Position numbers and translations under genes: made by a program. 24,261 nucleotides of DNA from CAYJPV01 sp964396055 (lineage in GTDB: Bacteria; Acidobacteriota; Vicinamibacteria; Vicinamibacterales; JAKQTR01), in NCBI GenBank assembly GCA_964396055.1, contig CAYNDV010000066.1, positions 1 through 24,261 of the forward strand, written 5' to 3'. Positions 6,320 to 14,392 of this stretch are shown one piece after another. A model generated the notes under the pieces. That model was not told the DNA's origin, made no database searches, and saw only the letters and a program-made list of their open reading frames with translations. Positions within the stretch are counted from its first letter, which is position 1. Each line of letters opens with the position of its first letter.

Positions 6320-9300
6320 CTATCCGGCGACTTCTCCCAGGACCGCGTCGAGGGTGTCCGCGAGGAGGTCGGCGTCGGCGGTGCTGAAGACCATCGGCGG
6401 CTTAATCTTCAGCACGTTGTGGAAGGGGCCGTCCGTGCTGATCAGGACGCCACGGTCGCGCATGCGGTTGGCGACGAGGCCCGCCTCCGGGCCGGCCGGC
6501 TCGAGGGACTGGCGATCGCGGACCAGTTCGACGCCCAGGAACAGGCCGAGGCCGCGCACGTCGCCGACCAGCGGATGGCGCGCCTTCAGCTGCCGCAGGC
6601 GGCCGAGCAGGTGGCTGCCGACCTGCAACGCGCGCTCCTGCAGCCGCTCGTCGCGCACGACGTCGAGCACCGCGAGGCCGATGGCGCACGACACCGGGTT
6701 GCCGCCGAAGGTGTTGAAGTACTCCATGCCGTTCGCGAAGGCGTCGGCGATGGCGCGCGTGGTCACCACCACGCCGAGCGGGTGCCCGTTGCCGACGGGC
6801 TTGCCCATCGTGACGATGTCCGGCACGACGCCCTGGGTTTCGAACGCCCAGAAGTGGGTGCCGGCGCGGCCCATGCCCACCTGGACCTCGTCGGCGATGC
6901 ACACGCCGCCGGCGTCGCGGACGGCGTGGTACGCGCCCGCGAGGTACCCGGGCGGCAACACCACCTGGCCGCCGCAGCTCAGAATCGACTCGGCGATGAA
7001 CGCGCCGACCCGCCCGCCGGCCGCGCCGATCCGCTCGACCGTGCCGGCCACGTGCGCCGCGTAGCGCCGGCCGGCGTCGCGGTCGGGCGCCCGGTACAGC
7101 CCGCGGTACACGTCGGGGATGGGCACCTTGTGCACCCACGGCGGCGCGCCGGCGCCGCCGGGCCCGTCGAACTTGTAGGAACTGATGTCGACGATCGTCG
7201 TCGTATTGCCGTGGTACCCCACCTCGACGACGATGGTTTCGCGGCTGCCGGTGGCCGCGCGGGCCAGCCGCAGGGCGAGTTCGTTGGCTTCGCTGCCCGA
7301 GTTGACGAAGAAGCAGACGCGCAGCGGCTCGGGCAGGGTTGCGCAGAGGCGCGCGGCGTACTCGCCGATCCGGTCGTGCAGGTAGCGGGTGTTCGTATTG
7401 AGGACCGCCATCTGCCGCTGTCCGGCCTCCACGACCCGCGGGTGGCAGTGGCCGACGTGCGGCACGTTGTTGACCGCGTCGAGGTACGCGCGGCCGTCGG
7501 CATCGTACAGGTGCTGCATCCATCCGCGGACGATGGTGAGGGGGCGCCGGTACGACACGCTCAGCGACGGCCCCAGGCTGGCGTGCCGCCGGGCCAGCAG
7601 CGCGTCAGCCGCCGGATACGGCGGCGCCGTGACGCCTTCCGGGAATCGCGCAATCAGGTTCGGATCGGGAGAGAGGCTCTTCCAGACGGCCCGTTGTGAC
7701 GGCCTGGCCACGCCAGGGAAGTCGCCCTGCCGGTCGAGCAGATCCGTGACGATCTGGAAGTGGAGGTGCGGCGGCCAGCCGCCGTTCTCGGTCACGGCGC
7801 CGACCTGCGCGAGTCGGGCGCCCTTCGCCACGGACATGCCCTCACGCAGCGGCGGCAGGGACGCCCGCGTGAGGTGGCCGTAGAGGGTGTAGAAGCAGAC
7901 ATCGGTGCCGGGGATGTCGTGTCGCAGGATGATCGTCGGCCCGTAGTCGAGCGGACCGGCGTTGTCGCGCAGGCTGTGCACCACGCCGTCGAGGGGCGCC
8001 CGCACGTCCGTCCCCGCATCGACGAACAGGTCGAGGCCCAGGTGCACCGTGCGCCACTCGGGCCCATCGGGTCCGTCGGCCCGGAAGATGTCGCTCGTAT
8101 AGAACGCCCGCACCTCGTCGTAGCGGCCCACGCCCACGGTGGCGCCCGCGTCGCGCATCAGGTCCTGGACGTGGCGCGAGAACGCGCCATCGTCGCCCCA
8201 CACACGCGGCGTGCCGGCCTCCAGACTGGCCATCGAGAGATCGAGCACGCGGCGGGTCGCGGCGCGCGGGTCGGGGTCGAGCACAGGCGCGATGTCGGAG
8301 GCGCGCTCGCCCAGCCACGACACGATCCGCTCCTCGTTGGGGCAGGCCCGCCATCCGCAGGCCTCACGCACGACGGCGGCCGCGAAACGCGGATGGACGT
8401 CGGCGAGTTGCTCCAGGAGGGCCCACGCGGGCCGTTCGCTGATCACGAGGTACGGGTTGCCCGGTTCCACGCGCGCCTGGTGCGCCGAGTTCACCACGCT
8501 GACGCACAGCCGGCCGATCGTGAGCGGCAACACCGCCTCGGCTTCGGCGCCGCTCAGCGGCCGCTCGCGGTGGTAGCCGCGCACGAGGGCCACTGCCGCG
8601 CTCAGCGGGTCGGGCTTGCCGAGCATGGTGTACGCGGCCGCCACCGCGAGCTCGTTGACCGTCCACGTGCGGAGCATGTCGCCGAAGTCGATCACCGACG
8701 ACACGCGCCGCGTGTACGGATCGTCGCCGTCCACGAGCACGTTGTGGTCGTTGGCGTCGTTGTAGATCACCGAGACCGGCAGAAGGGGACCCAGGCGCGC
8801 CAGTTCGGCCTCGGACCAGGCGAAGAGCCGCTCGACCAGCGCGCGGCGCGCCGGGTCCGCCACCTCGCCCGTGAACGCCCGGATCCAGCCGGCCCTCCGG
8901 GGATCCCACTTGAGGGCGCGGTCGGCGGCCGGGTGGTCGAACGCCGACAGCGCCACGTCGACGCGTCCGAGCAGCGCGCCCAGGCTCGTCAGCAGGTCCG
9001 TCGTGTGCGGAGCCGTCTTCGCCAGCACGGTGCCCGGCACCCACGTCAGCAGCCGCACGACGTGCGGCCGGCCCGAGGGGTCGGCTGCCGTCGTCGCCAG
9101 CGCCCCATCGACCGCCGGCACCAGGCGCGGCAGCGGCAGTTGCGGCGACGTGGCCGCCATGTGCACCAGCGCCCGATCCTGCAGGTCGAGCACGGCGGGG
9201 TCTTCGGTGGTGTTGGCGATCTTCAGGACGAACCGCCGCCCGTCCGAGGTGGTGAGCAGGTAGTTCTGGTCCCGCTCGCTCGGCAGCGCCGCCGCCCCGG

Positions 9301-9379
9301 CCTCGATGCCGAATCGCTCCCAGGCGATCCGGACGGCCGCATCCTCAGTGAAACGGGGTCGTGCAAAGGTGATGTCCAT
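6320..9379 (-). CDS. Trifunctional fusion: APH-type kinase, M23 peptidase, class III aminotransferase
   Basis: The 1019-residue protein has no signal peptide and joins three domains. Residues 1-345 are an aminoglycoside/hydroxylysine-kinase-type phosphotransferase: catalytic D208 and N213 in YNDANDHN and the metal-binding DFGD at 231-234. The usual His two residues before the catalytic Asp is Tyr206. Residues 400-580 are an M23 (LytM-like) peptidase with all zinc and catalytic residues: H446, D450, H502, H538 and H540. Residues 590-1019 are a PLP class III aminotransferase: GSEAN at 695-699, D830 and the PLP lysine K860 in TMGKPVGNGHP. Related enzymes phosphorylate hydroxylysine or ethanolamine and then eliminate phosphate and ammonia, so a kinase plus phospho-lyase route is the best guess. 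It lies 19 bp after the dehydrogenase gene, probably in one operon. Confidence 0.9.
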   Translation of the reverse strand: MDITFARPRFTEDAAVRIAWERFGIEAGAAALPSERDQNYLLTTSDGRRFVLKIANTTEDPAVLDLQDRALVHMAATSPQLPLPRLVPAVDGALATTAADPSGRPHVVRLLTWVPGTVLAKTAPHTTDLLTSLGALLGRVDVALSAFDHPAADRALKWDPRRAGWIRAFTGEVADPARRALVERLFAWSEAELARLGPLLPVSVIYNDANDHNVLVDGDDPYTRRVSSVIDFGDMLRTWTVNELAVAAAYTMLGKPDPLSAAVALVRGYHRERPLSGAEAEAVLPLTIGRLCVSVVNSAHQARVEPGNPYLVISERPAWALLEQLADVHPRFAAAVVREACGWRACPNEERIVSWLGERASDIAPVLDPDPRAATRRVLDLSMASLEAGTPRVWGDDGAFSRHVQDLMRDAGATVGVGRYDEVRAFYTSDIFRADGPDGPEWRTVHLGLDLFVDAGTDVRAPLDGVVHSLRDNAGPLDYGPTIILRHDIPGTDVCFYTLYGHLTRASLPPLREGMSVAKGARLAQVGAVTENGGWPPHLHFQIVTDLLDRQGDFPGVARPSQRAVWKSLSPDPNLIARFPEGVTAPPYPAADALLARRHASLGPSLSVSYRRPLTIVRGWMQHLYDADGRAYLDAVNNVPHVGHCHPRVVEAGQRQMAVLNTNTRYLHDRIGEYAARLCATLPEPLRVCFFVNSGSEANELALRLARAATGSRETIVVEVGYHGNTTTIVDISSYKFDGPGGAGAPPWVHKVPIPDVYRGLYRAPDRDAGRRYAAHVAGTVERIGAAGGRVGAFIAESILSCGGQVVLPPGYLAGAYHAVRDAGGVCIADEVQVGMGRAGTHFWAFETQGVVPDIVTMGKPVGNGHPLGVVVTTRAIADAFANGMEYFNTFGGNPVSCAIGLAVLDVVRDERLQERALQVGSHLLGRLRQLKARHPLVGDVRGLGLFLGVELVRDRQSLEPAGPEAGLVANRMRDRGVLISTDGPFHNVLKIKPPMVFSTADADLLADTLDAVLGEVAG

Positions 9380-9398
9380 GGGAACAGGCTCGGGGCCG

Positions 9399-10430
9399 TC
9401 AGGGCTGCGGGCCGTGCACGTCGAAGAGCACTTTCAGGCCGCCTTCGGCGGCGGTGAAGGCCCGGTCATGGTCGTCGAGGGCGAAGAGGCCCTCGACCAG
9501 GGGATCCGTCTGCACCGCGCCGGACGCCAGCATGTCGAGCGCCGGCAGGAACGGGCCGCATCGCGACCCGACGATGGTGACTTCGTCGACGACGATGGGC
9601 CACGTGGCGAGCGCGGCCTCGCCGTGAACCGTGCTCTTCAGCACCACGGTGCCGAGCGGCCGCACGCACCCGAGGGCGGTCTCCAGTCCCGCGGCGCGGC
9701 CGGTGATCTCGACCACGACGTCGAACCGGTCGGACAGGGGCAGCGCGCCGGCGGGCGCAGGGCGGGCGTCGAGCCCCAGCCGGCCGGCGAGATCGAGGCG
9801 CGCGGGATGCCGTCCCAGCAGGACCACGCGCGCGCCGGTCGTCCGCAGCACTTGCGCCACGAGCAGCCCCATGCGGCCGTCGCCCAGCACGGCCACCCGA
9901 TCGGACGGTCCGAGTTCGATCTGATCGAGGATGCGGCACCCGGCCGCCACCGGTTCCGTGAAGACGGCTGCGCGATCCGGGATCGCGTCGGGGACCGGGT
10001 GCAGGTTTGCCGGGGGCAGCGACAGGTACTGCGCGAAGGCGCCGTGCCGGTTGCGGATGCCCAGGACGCCGCGGTCCTCGCAGTGCTCCTTGACGGCGCG
10101 GCGGCACGGGCCGCAGGTGCCGCACCCGATGTTGATGTCGCCGACGACGCGCTGGCCCACCCAGTGCCGGTGCTCCGGCCGCGTCACGGCCTCGACCACG
10201 CCCACGAACTCGTGGCCGGGCACGCCGGTGAAGTCTGCGTAGCCGCGGCGCATGTGCAGGTCCGTCCCGCAGATGCCCGCCAGCGAGACGCGCACCAGGC
10301 ACTCACCGGGCCGATGCGGCAGCGGCAGGTTCACGGTTCGGAGTGCGCCGTGCTCCATCCAGAGCGCGCGCATCGTGGCCGCGCGAGGCGGGGCCTGAGG
10401 CTGGTCGCCTCCTGCAGTTGGCTTGGACAT
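9399..10430 (-). CDS. Zinc-dependent alcohol dehydrogenase (MDR family)
   Basis: The 343-residue protein belongs to the medium-chain dehydrogenase/reductase family, which oxidises alcohols with NAD(P). Catalytic zinc residues are C54 in GICGTDLH and H73-E74 in GVPGHEF. The structural zinc lobe has four cysteines: C103, C106, C109 and C117. The nucleotide-binding fold carries VAVLGDGRMG near residue 180. The ATG at 10430 is preceded by AGGGAG at 4 bases, better than the internal ATG at 10373, although similarity to other family members starts near MRALWM at residue 20. It is the first gene ahead of the kinase/peptidase/aminotransferase fusion (19-bp gap), so it may process an alcohol or aldehyde in the same route. 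The substrate cannot be read from the sequence. Confidence 0.88.
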   Translation of the reverse strand: MSKPTAGGDQPQAPPRAATMRALWMEHGALRTVNLPLPHRPGECLVRVSLAGICGTDLHMRRGYADFTGVPGHEFVGVVEAVTRPEHRHWVGQRVVGDINIGCGTCGPCRRAVKEHCEDRGVLGIRNRHGAFAQYLSLPPANLHPVPDAIPDRAAVFTEPVAAGCRILDQIELGPSDRVAVLGDGRMGLLVAQVLRTTGARVVLLGRHPARLDLAGRLGLDARPAPAGALPLSDRFDVVVEITGRAAGLETALGCVRPLGTVVLKSTVHGEAALATWPIVVDEVTIVGSRCGPFLPALDMLASGAVQTDPLVEGLFALDDHDRAFTAAEGGLKVLFDVHGPQP

Positions 10431-10490
10431 CGGACTCCCTGTGCCCCCGGGGCCGCTCGTCCGGCGGCGCGGATGCGGGCGGGTGGGTGG

Positions 10491-10496
10491 ATTATA
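10491..10496 (-). promoter_or_regulatory. Candidate -10 box for the dehydrogenase-fusion operon
   Basis: The minus strand reads TATAAT exactly, 60 bases upstream of the ATG at 10430. AT-rich hexamers are rare in this GC-rich window. No good -35 is seen at 16-18 bases. Confidence 0.45.
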
Positions 10497-10657
10497 GTCC
10501 GCTGCCCGTGGGTCGCCCGGCGTGGTAGGGAGAATCGAGGCGCCCGGTAAGGAGGCGGCGGGCCCGCGCGGGCGTCTAATGTGTCGATGCTCATGACGGC
10601 GGGGGCCGCGCCCAACCGGCGTGGCGCGGACCGGCCCTGTATCCCGGAGAGACGACA

Positions 10658-11323
10658 ATGCCGAAGACGTGCGCAACGACTGCCCTCACGTTCATGCTGG
10701 CGATGCTGGCGATTTCGCTGGCCGGCCAGGTCCCGGCCGTCGGGACCCCTGCCGCGCCGCTTGTCGTGCCCGAGGGGAACGGCGCGCCGGTGATCACCGA
10801 TGGCGTGTTCAGCGCAGGCGAGTGGGATGACGCCCTCAGGCGTCCGCTGGGCGGCGGCGTCGAGTTCTTCGTCAAGGAATGGCGCGGCGTCGTCTTCATC
10901 GGCGTGCGCGGCGAGGGCGGCCTCGGGCCATCGGAGCTGTCGCTGGCGGCCCCGGGCGGGCCGATCCAGAAGCTGCACCGGTCCTTCCAGCTCTATGAGG
11001 TCGTGGTGCCGCCCGCCGGCAAGGAGCCGGAGCCGCGCTTCGGCCTGACGACGGACTGGTACGCCAACGAGATGCGGCGCGACATGGCTGAATCCGAACG
11101 GCTCCAGAAAGAGGGCCTGGACCCGATGACGATCATGCGCAAGACCTCGTACCCGTCCGACGGCATCGAGTTCGCCATCCGTCGGTCGAGGATTGCCGGG
11201 CAGACCTGGCTGATGCGCCTGTGGGCATCGGCCCTGATCGACGGCAAGCCGGGCATGCTCACCTATCCGCCCGATGCGCCGGAGCGGACGACCGCCGGCT
11301 GGCTGGAACTGCGGCTCCGGTGA
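10658..11323 (+). CDS. Secreted protein with CBM9-like domain
   Basis: The 221-residue protein has a signal peptide (about 1-24). It continues with PVITDGVFSAGEWDDA, the typical opening of the CBM9-like sandwich fold found in carbohydrate-binding and other exported bacterial proteins. Strands such as VEFFVKEWRGVVFIGVRG and the later GIEFAIRRSRI fit that fold. A charged segment (about 130-160, with DMAESERLQKEGLDPM) lies between. GGAGA sits 7 bases before the ATG. It is monocistronic or co-transcribed with the barrel gene 70 bp downstream. Ligand and function are unknown. Confidence 0.7.
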   Translation: MPKTCATTALTFMLAMLAISLAGQVPAVGTPAAPLVVPEGNGAPVITDGVFSAGEWDDALRRPLGGGVEFFVKEWRGVVFIGVRGEGGLGPSELSLAAPGGPIQKLHRSFQLYEVVVPPAGKEPEPRFGLTTDWYANEMRRDMAESERLQKEGLDPMTIMRKTSYPSDGIEFAIRRSRIAGQTWLMRLWASALIDGKPGMLTYPPDAPERTTAGWLELRLR

Positions 11324-11393
11324 GCACCGGGTGCGGCGCCGGCGGCGACGTGCGTGGGGTACACTGGCTGACGGGAGTCGCGAAGGAGTACCC

Positions 11394-12023
11394 ATGCGCA
11401 GACACGGGCAGATGCTGCTGGCCATCGTCCTGATCGCCGCAAGCCCGGCGGCGGCCCGGGCCCAGAAGGCCATCGACTTCAATGTCGGCGGCGTGGTGAT
11501 GGCCCCGCTGTCGGATACGGCGGACCGGTTCGGGATCGGGTACGGCTTCAACGCCGGCCTTACGTGGAACGTGCTCGGGCCGTTCGGCCTGCGCGTGGAC
11601 TACGTGTGGTCCGGCATCGAGCCGAAGACCGACCAGTTGCCCGTGGTGGGCGGCCGGCCGCTGGACGTGAGCAGTTCCATCCAGTTCGGCACCGCCGACA
11701 TCGTCTTCCAGTCGCAGCCTGCGCCGGTGCGGCTCTACGTGCTCGCCGGCGGCGGGATCTACCGCCGGCAGGTCTCGGTGTCGGTTCCCGCCGGCGAATC
11801 GGTCTGCGACCCGTGGCTGCTCGTGTGCGGCCCGGTGACCGGCGTCAACGCCACGCGATCGACGACGGACGTTGGCGTGAATGTCGGCTTCGGCCTGACA
11901 TTCAGCCGCGTGTTCGTCGAGGGCCGCTACCACTTCATGTGGGGGCCCGACTACGACACGGCCGACGGGACGATCACGGCCACGGGCAAGTTCTTCCCGC
12001 TCACGGTCGGGGTGCGGTTCTAG
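11394..12023 (+). CDS. Outer-membrane beta-barrel protein
   Basis: The 209-residue protein has a signal peptide (about 1-23, ending AAARAQ). It continues as alternating amphipathic strands (IDFNVGGVVMAPL, GYGFNAGLTWNV, LRVDYVWSG, VEGRYHFMWG) and ends FFPLTVGVRF with the terminal Phe of outer-membrane barrels. The two cysteines in ESVCDPWLLVCG (about residues 138 and 145) could form a loop disulfide. The ATG at 11394 has a strong GAAGGAG ribosome site 5 bases upstream. It has the same general architecture as the barrel at 2900 but no obvious sequence identity to it. Its physiological role is unknown. Confidence 0.8.
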   Translation: MRRHGQMLLAIVLIAASPAAARAQKAIDFNVGGVVMAPLSDTADRFGIGYGFNAGLTWNVLGPFGLRVDYVWSGIEPKTDQLPVVGGRPLDVSSSIQFGTADIVFQSQPAPVRLYVLAGGGIYRRQVSVSVPAGESVCDPWLLVCGPVTGVNATRSTTDVGVNVGFGLTFSRVFVEGRYHFMWGPDYDTADGTITATGKFFPLTVGVRF

Positions 12024-12035
12024 GACGGTTCTCGG

Positions 12036-12075
12036 GGCCGTCAGGCCGTTAGGCCGTTGGGCCATTGGGCAACGG
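12036..12075 (+). repeat. Octanucleotide tandem repeat (GGCCGTTN)n, copy 1
   Basis: Five 8-bp units run GGCCGTCA, GGCCGTTA, GGCCGTTG, GGCCATTG, GGCAACGG. They begin 12 bases after the TAG of the barrel gene and reach to the ribosome site of the methyltransferase gene. Confidence 0.85.
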
Positions 12076-12083
12076 GAGTACGC

Positions 12084-12887
12084 GTGGCCGAGAGCCGAAA
12101 GCCGAAAGCCGAAAGGCCGGGTTGGTCCGGGTGGGACGACTACGCGGCCTTCTACGACTGGGAGAACGCGCAGACGATGGGGCGGCGCGACGTCCGCTTC
12201 TGGCAGAATCTGGCCGGGCGCGTGCGAGGGCCCGTGCTGGAACTGGGCTGCGGCACCGGCCGCGTGACGCTGCCGCTGGCGCGCAGCGGCGCACGCGTCG
12301 TGGGCATCGACCGCTCGGCCTCGATGCTGGCCCGCGGCCTGGCGCGCGTGCGGCGGTCGAGGCTGCCGCGCAAGCCCGGGCTGGTGCGCGGCGACATCAC
12401 GGCGCTGCCGTTTCCCGACGCCAGTTTCGGACTGGTCGCCGCGCCCTACGGGATCCTGCAGTCGCTGCTGGACGACGAGGTGCTGGATGCCACGGTCGGG
12501 TCCGCCGCCCGCGTGCTGCGCCCGGGCGGCACCTTCGGCATCGACCTCGTATCGGACCTGCCGTCCTGGCGCGAGTACGAGAACCGCACGAAGCTGACGG
12601 GCACGCGCGGGACGGGCCGGAACCTCGTGCGCATCACGCTGGTCGAGTCGGTACGCCAGGACCCGGCCCGCGGCCTGACGACCTTCGATCAGGAGTTCAT
12701 CGAGCGGCGCGGGCCCGAGACGCGCCGCCACCGGTTTACGCTCAGCTTCCGCACCGTCACCGTCGAGGAGATGGTGTACCGCCTCGAGCATGCCGGGTTC
12801 CGCGTGACGGCCGTGCTGGGGGACTACGCGGGCGGTGCGTGGGACGAACGGGCCGATGTGTGGTTGATCCTGGCCGTTCGGCTATAG
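12084..12887 (+). CDS. Class I SAM-dependent methyltransferase
   Basis: The 267-residue protein carries the Rossmann methyltransferase motifs: motif I VLELGCGTGR (51-60), the acidic end of strand 2 in VVGIDRS (72-78), GDITALPFPD (103-112) and RVLRPGG near 149. The pattern matches small-molecule methyltransferases of the UbiE/Methyltransf_11 or _25 type, but the substrate is not evident. I chose GTG at 12084 because GGGAG lies 5 bases upstream; a TTG further up at 12057 is in the repeat and less likely. The first 11 residues are encoded largely by a 7-bp tandem repeat (12086-12113), so the N-terminus is probably dispensable. A 141-bp repeat-filled gap separates it from the next gene. Confidence 0.88.
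   Translation: MAESRKPKAERPGWSGWDDYAAFYDWENAQTMGRRDVRFWQNLAGRVRGPVLELGCGTGRVTLPLARSGARVVGIDRSASMLARGLARVRRSRLPRKPGLVRGDITALPFPDASFGLVAAPYGILQSLLDDEVLDATVGSAARVLRPGGTFGIDLVSDLPSWREYENRTKLTGTRGTGRNLVRITLVESVRQDPARGLTTFDQEFIERRGPETRRHRFTLSFRTVTVEEMVYRLEHAGFRVTAVLGDYAGGAWDERADVWLILAVRL
12086..12113 (+). repeat. Heptanucleotide repeat (AGCCGAA)n inside a coding start
   Basis: The units are GGCCGAG followed by three AGCCGAA (12093-12113). The array begins right at the GTG start codon of the methyltransferase gene and encodes its charged N-terminus. Confidence 0.8.
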
Positions 12888-13010
12888 GCCGTTGGGCTGT
12901 TCGGCGGAAACAGGCCGTTCGGCTGTGGGCCCTTCGGCCGTTCGGCGGAGATAGACTGTTCGACTCTCGGCTGTTTGGCCGAACAGCCTGACGGCCTGAT
13001 GGCCTGATAG
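12888..13010 (+). repeat. Degenerate octanucleotide repeat (GGCCGTTN)n, copy 2
   Basis: The gap after the methyltransferase stop codon is made almost wholly of GGCCGTTG, GGCTGTTC, GGCCGTTC, GGCTGTTT, GGCCGAAC and GGCCTGAT variants with occasional phase shifts. Both orientations occur, so local hairpins such as GGCTGTTTGGCCGAACAGCC (12968-12987) can form. Confidence 0.75.
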
Positions 13011-13028
13011 CCCCTCGGAGATGCCGCC

Positions 13029-13325
13029 ATGAAGGTGCTGATCGACGTATCCATCGTCCCCCTCGGCGTGGGGCTGTCGTTGTCCTCCTACGTGGCGGCG
13101 TGCGAGAAGATCTTCACAGAGGCGGGCCTGACGACGCGGCTGCATGCCTACGGCACGAACGTCGAAGGCGAATGGGACGACGTGTTCGGGGCCGTGAAGC
13201 GGTGCCACGAGGTGATGCACGAGATGGGCGTGCCCCGGGTCTCGACGGTCATCAAGGCGGGCACGCGCACCGACAAGGCCCAGAGCCTCGACGACAAGGT
13301 GGCGAGTGTTCAGCAGAAGCTCTAG
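13029..13325 (+). CDS. Thiamine-binding MTH1187/YkoF-type protein (UPF0045)
   Basis: The 98-residue protein matches the MTH1187 family along its full length: MKVLIDVSIVPLGVGLSLSSYVAACEKI, then TRLHAYGTNVEGEWDDVFGAVKRCHEVM, then the C-terminal VSTVIKAGTRTDKAQSLDDKV. Members are small ferredoxin-like cytoplasmic proteins that form tetramers; some bind thiamine or its pyrimidine. GGAG lies 8 bases before the ATG. No thiamine-synthesis or transport genes are nearby, so the role here is open. It is flanked on both sides by non-coding gaps and looks like a stand-alone gene. Confidence 0.88.
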   Translation: MKVLIDVSIVPLGVGLSLSSYVAACEKIFTEAGLTTRLHAYGTNVEGEWDDVFGAVKRCHEVMHEMGVPRVSTVIKAGTRTDKAQSLDDKVASVQQKL

Positions 13326-13426
13326 CCCGTCCGCGCTCTGACCTTGGCGCCGCGCTTCAGCCGGACGTCGGTGCCTGCGTCGGAGGTCATGCGCCTGGAA
13401 AGTGGGATGCCCGAGCCCGCCAGACC

Positions 13427-13456
13427 CGCGCCAGCGGTGGCCAGCCAACTGGCGCG
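13427..13456 (+). terminator. Inverted repeat, possible transcription terminator
   Basis: CGCGCCAG (13427-13434) and CTGGCGCG (13449-13456) form a perfect 8-bp stem with a 14-base loop. There is no T-run after it. It lies in the 176-bp gap between the thiamine-binding gene and the next exported-protein gene, where I see nothing else. Confidence 0.35.
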
Positions 13457-13501
13457 AGCCTTGCTGTGTCTACACCGGAGAGTCGCCCGGGGAGGACAGT
13501 C

Positions 13502-14245
13502 ATGAGGACTCGAACGCTGGTGGCGCTGGTACTGGGGCTGGTCGGAGTCGCCATCGTGCCGGCTGCGGCTCAGCAGTGGCCAACGGCGGAGCTGGCCCTC
13601 CGCACCAATGGCGGCACGGTCCGGCCCGGCGAGTGCCTCCGGCTCACCCTGGCGGCCACCGATGACATCCCCGGGCCGCTGCGGCCGTCGGTCACGTACC
13701 GGTTCACCTCGACGGTCACGATCCAGCACGAGGACGGCACCCGCACCGAGCAGCGGCGGCAGGAACTGCGCCGTGACCCCGGCCCGATGATCGACCGGTT
13801 CGAGGCCGGGACATCGATCGTGCTCGATGACGCGTTGTGCTTCGGCGAGGCCAGTGCGCCGGGCCCGTACGAGATCGAGGTCGCGCTCACGTCCTTCGGC
13901 ACGGCATCAGGCCGCCTGTCGTCGTGCGTGGCCTTCCAGCCCGACGCGGACGTGCCGGTGGACGGCTGCGGCTTCGCGGTGAGGGGCATCAAGCGCAGTG
14001 ACACGCCCGACGTCGTCACCCTGGACGCCGATGTGGCGGGCGGCGGGCTCTACCGGCTGCTGGCGTTCCGGGGCGACCGGCTCGTCGGGCTGCTGGACGA
14101 CGCCGTGGCGGCCACTGGAGCGCGTGAGTTGACCGTCTCCGGTCCGGCGCTCCGATCCCTGGGGACGGCGCCGGTGGACCTGGTGCTGCACGACCAGGTG
14201 CGGCACCGATCGGCGACGGTTTCCCGCCTGGTTCTGCCCCGGTAA
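13502..14245 (+). CDS. Exported protein of unknown function
   Basis: The 247-residue protein has a signal peptide (about 1-24, ending PAAAQ). The remainder is beta-rich with evenly spaced strands (AELALRTNGG, ECLRLTLAA, SVTYRFTSTVTIQ, YEIEVALTSFG, LYRLLAFRGDRLVGLLDD) and four cysteines, C45, C113, C142 and C156, which could form two disulfides. The composition suggests Ig-like sandwich domains, but I recognise no family. The ATG at 13502 follows GGGGAGGA at 5 bases. There is a GC-rich compound hairpin just after the stop. It appears to be a single-gene unit. Confidence 0.7.
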   Translation: MRTRTLVALVLGLVGVAIVPAAAQQWPTAELALRTNGGTVRPGECLRLTLAATDDIPGPLRPSVTYRFTSTVTIQHEDGTRTEQRRQELRRDPGPMIDRFEAGTSIVLDDALCFGEASAPGPYEIEVALTSFGTASGRLSSCVAFQPDADVPVDGCGFAVRGIKRSDTPDVVTLDADVAGGGLYRLLAFRGDRLVGLLDDAVAATGARELTVSGPALRSLGTAPVDLVLHDQVRHRSATVSRLVLPR

Positions 14246-14251
14246 CCCCGC

Positions 14252-14298
14252 GCCGGCCGCCGCCCCGGCTGCTGCCCGGGAGGGCGGGACCGGCCGGC
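14252..14298 (+). terminator. GC-rich compound hairpin, probable terminator
   Basis: GCCGGCCG (14252-14259) pairs with CGGCCGGC (14291-14298), with an inner CGCCC/GGGCG pair (14261-14265 and 14282-14286). It begins 6 bases after the TAA of the exported-protein gene. No T-run follows, so it may work as a Rho-assisted or weak terminator. Confidence 0.45.
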
Positions 14299-14308
14299 CC
14301 GCCTCAAG

Positions 14309-14338
14309 TTGTTGTCCCGTAAGCCCCTATGGTAGGAT
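14309..14338 (+). promoter_or_regulatory. Candidate promoter of the yebC-ruvCAB-fabH-queA operon
   Basis: TTGTTG (14309-14314) and TAGGAT (14333-14338) are separated by 18 bases. They match four of six positions each of the sigma-70 boxes. Transcription would start near 14345, giving a leader of about 48 bases before yebC. Confidence 0.45.
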
Positions 14339-14392
14339 TTTCAGGCACTTTTTCGCCCGATTCTCCCCCGTACTGAGCCTGGAGTCTGCACC

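Noticed and set aside
7760..9457. A 565-codon open frame on the plus strand opposite the fusion gene
   Set aside because: It is the antisense shadow of a real gene with clear catalytic motifs; its product is rich in Arg, His and Gly with no domain pattern, as expected from GC-rich antisense frames.
11259..12791. A 510-codon minus-strand open frame across the barrel and methyltransferase genes
   Set aside because: It crosses two well-supported genes and an intergenic repeat, has a low-complexity Arg/Ala/Pro/His product and no ribosome site.
13322..13729. A minus-strand open frame in the gap before and inside the exported-protein gene
   Set aside because: The product has no recognisable fold and most of it is antisense to a gene with a signal peptide and strong ribosome site. 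The short tail in the gap could be a gene remnant but cannot be supported.
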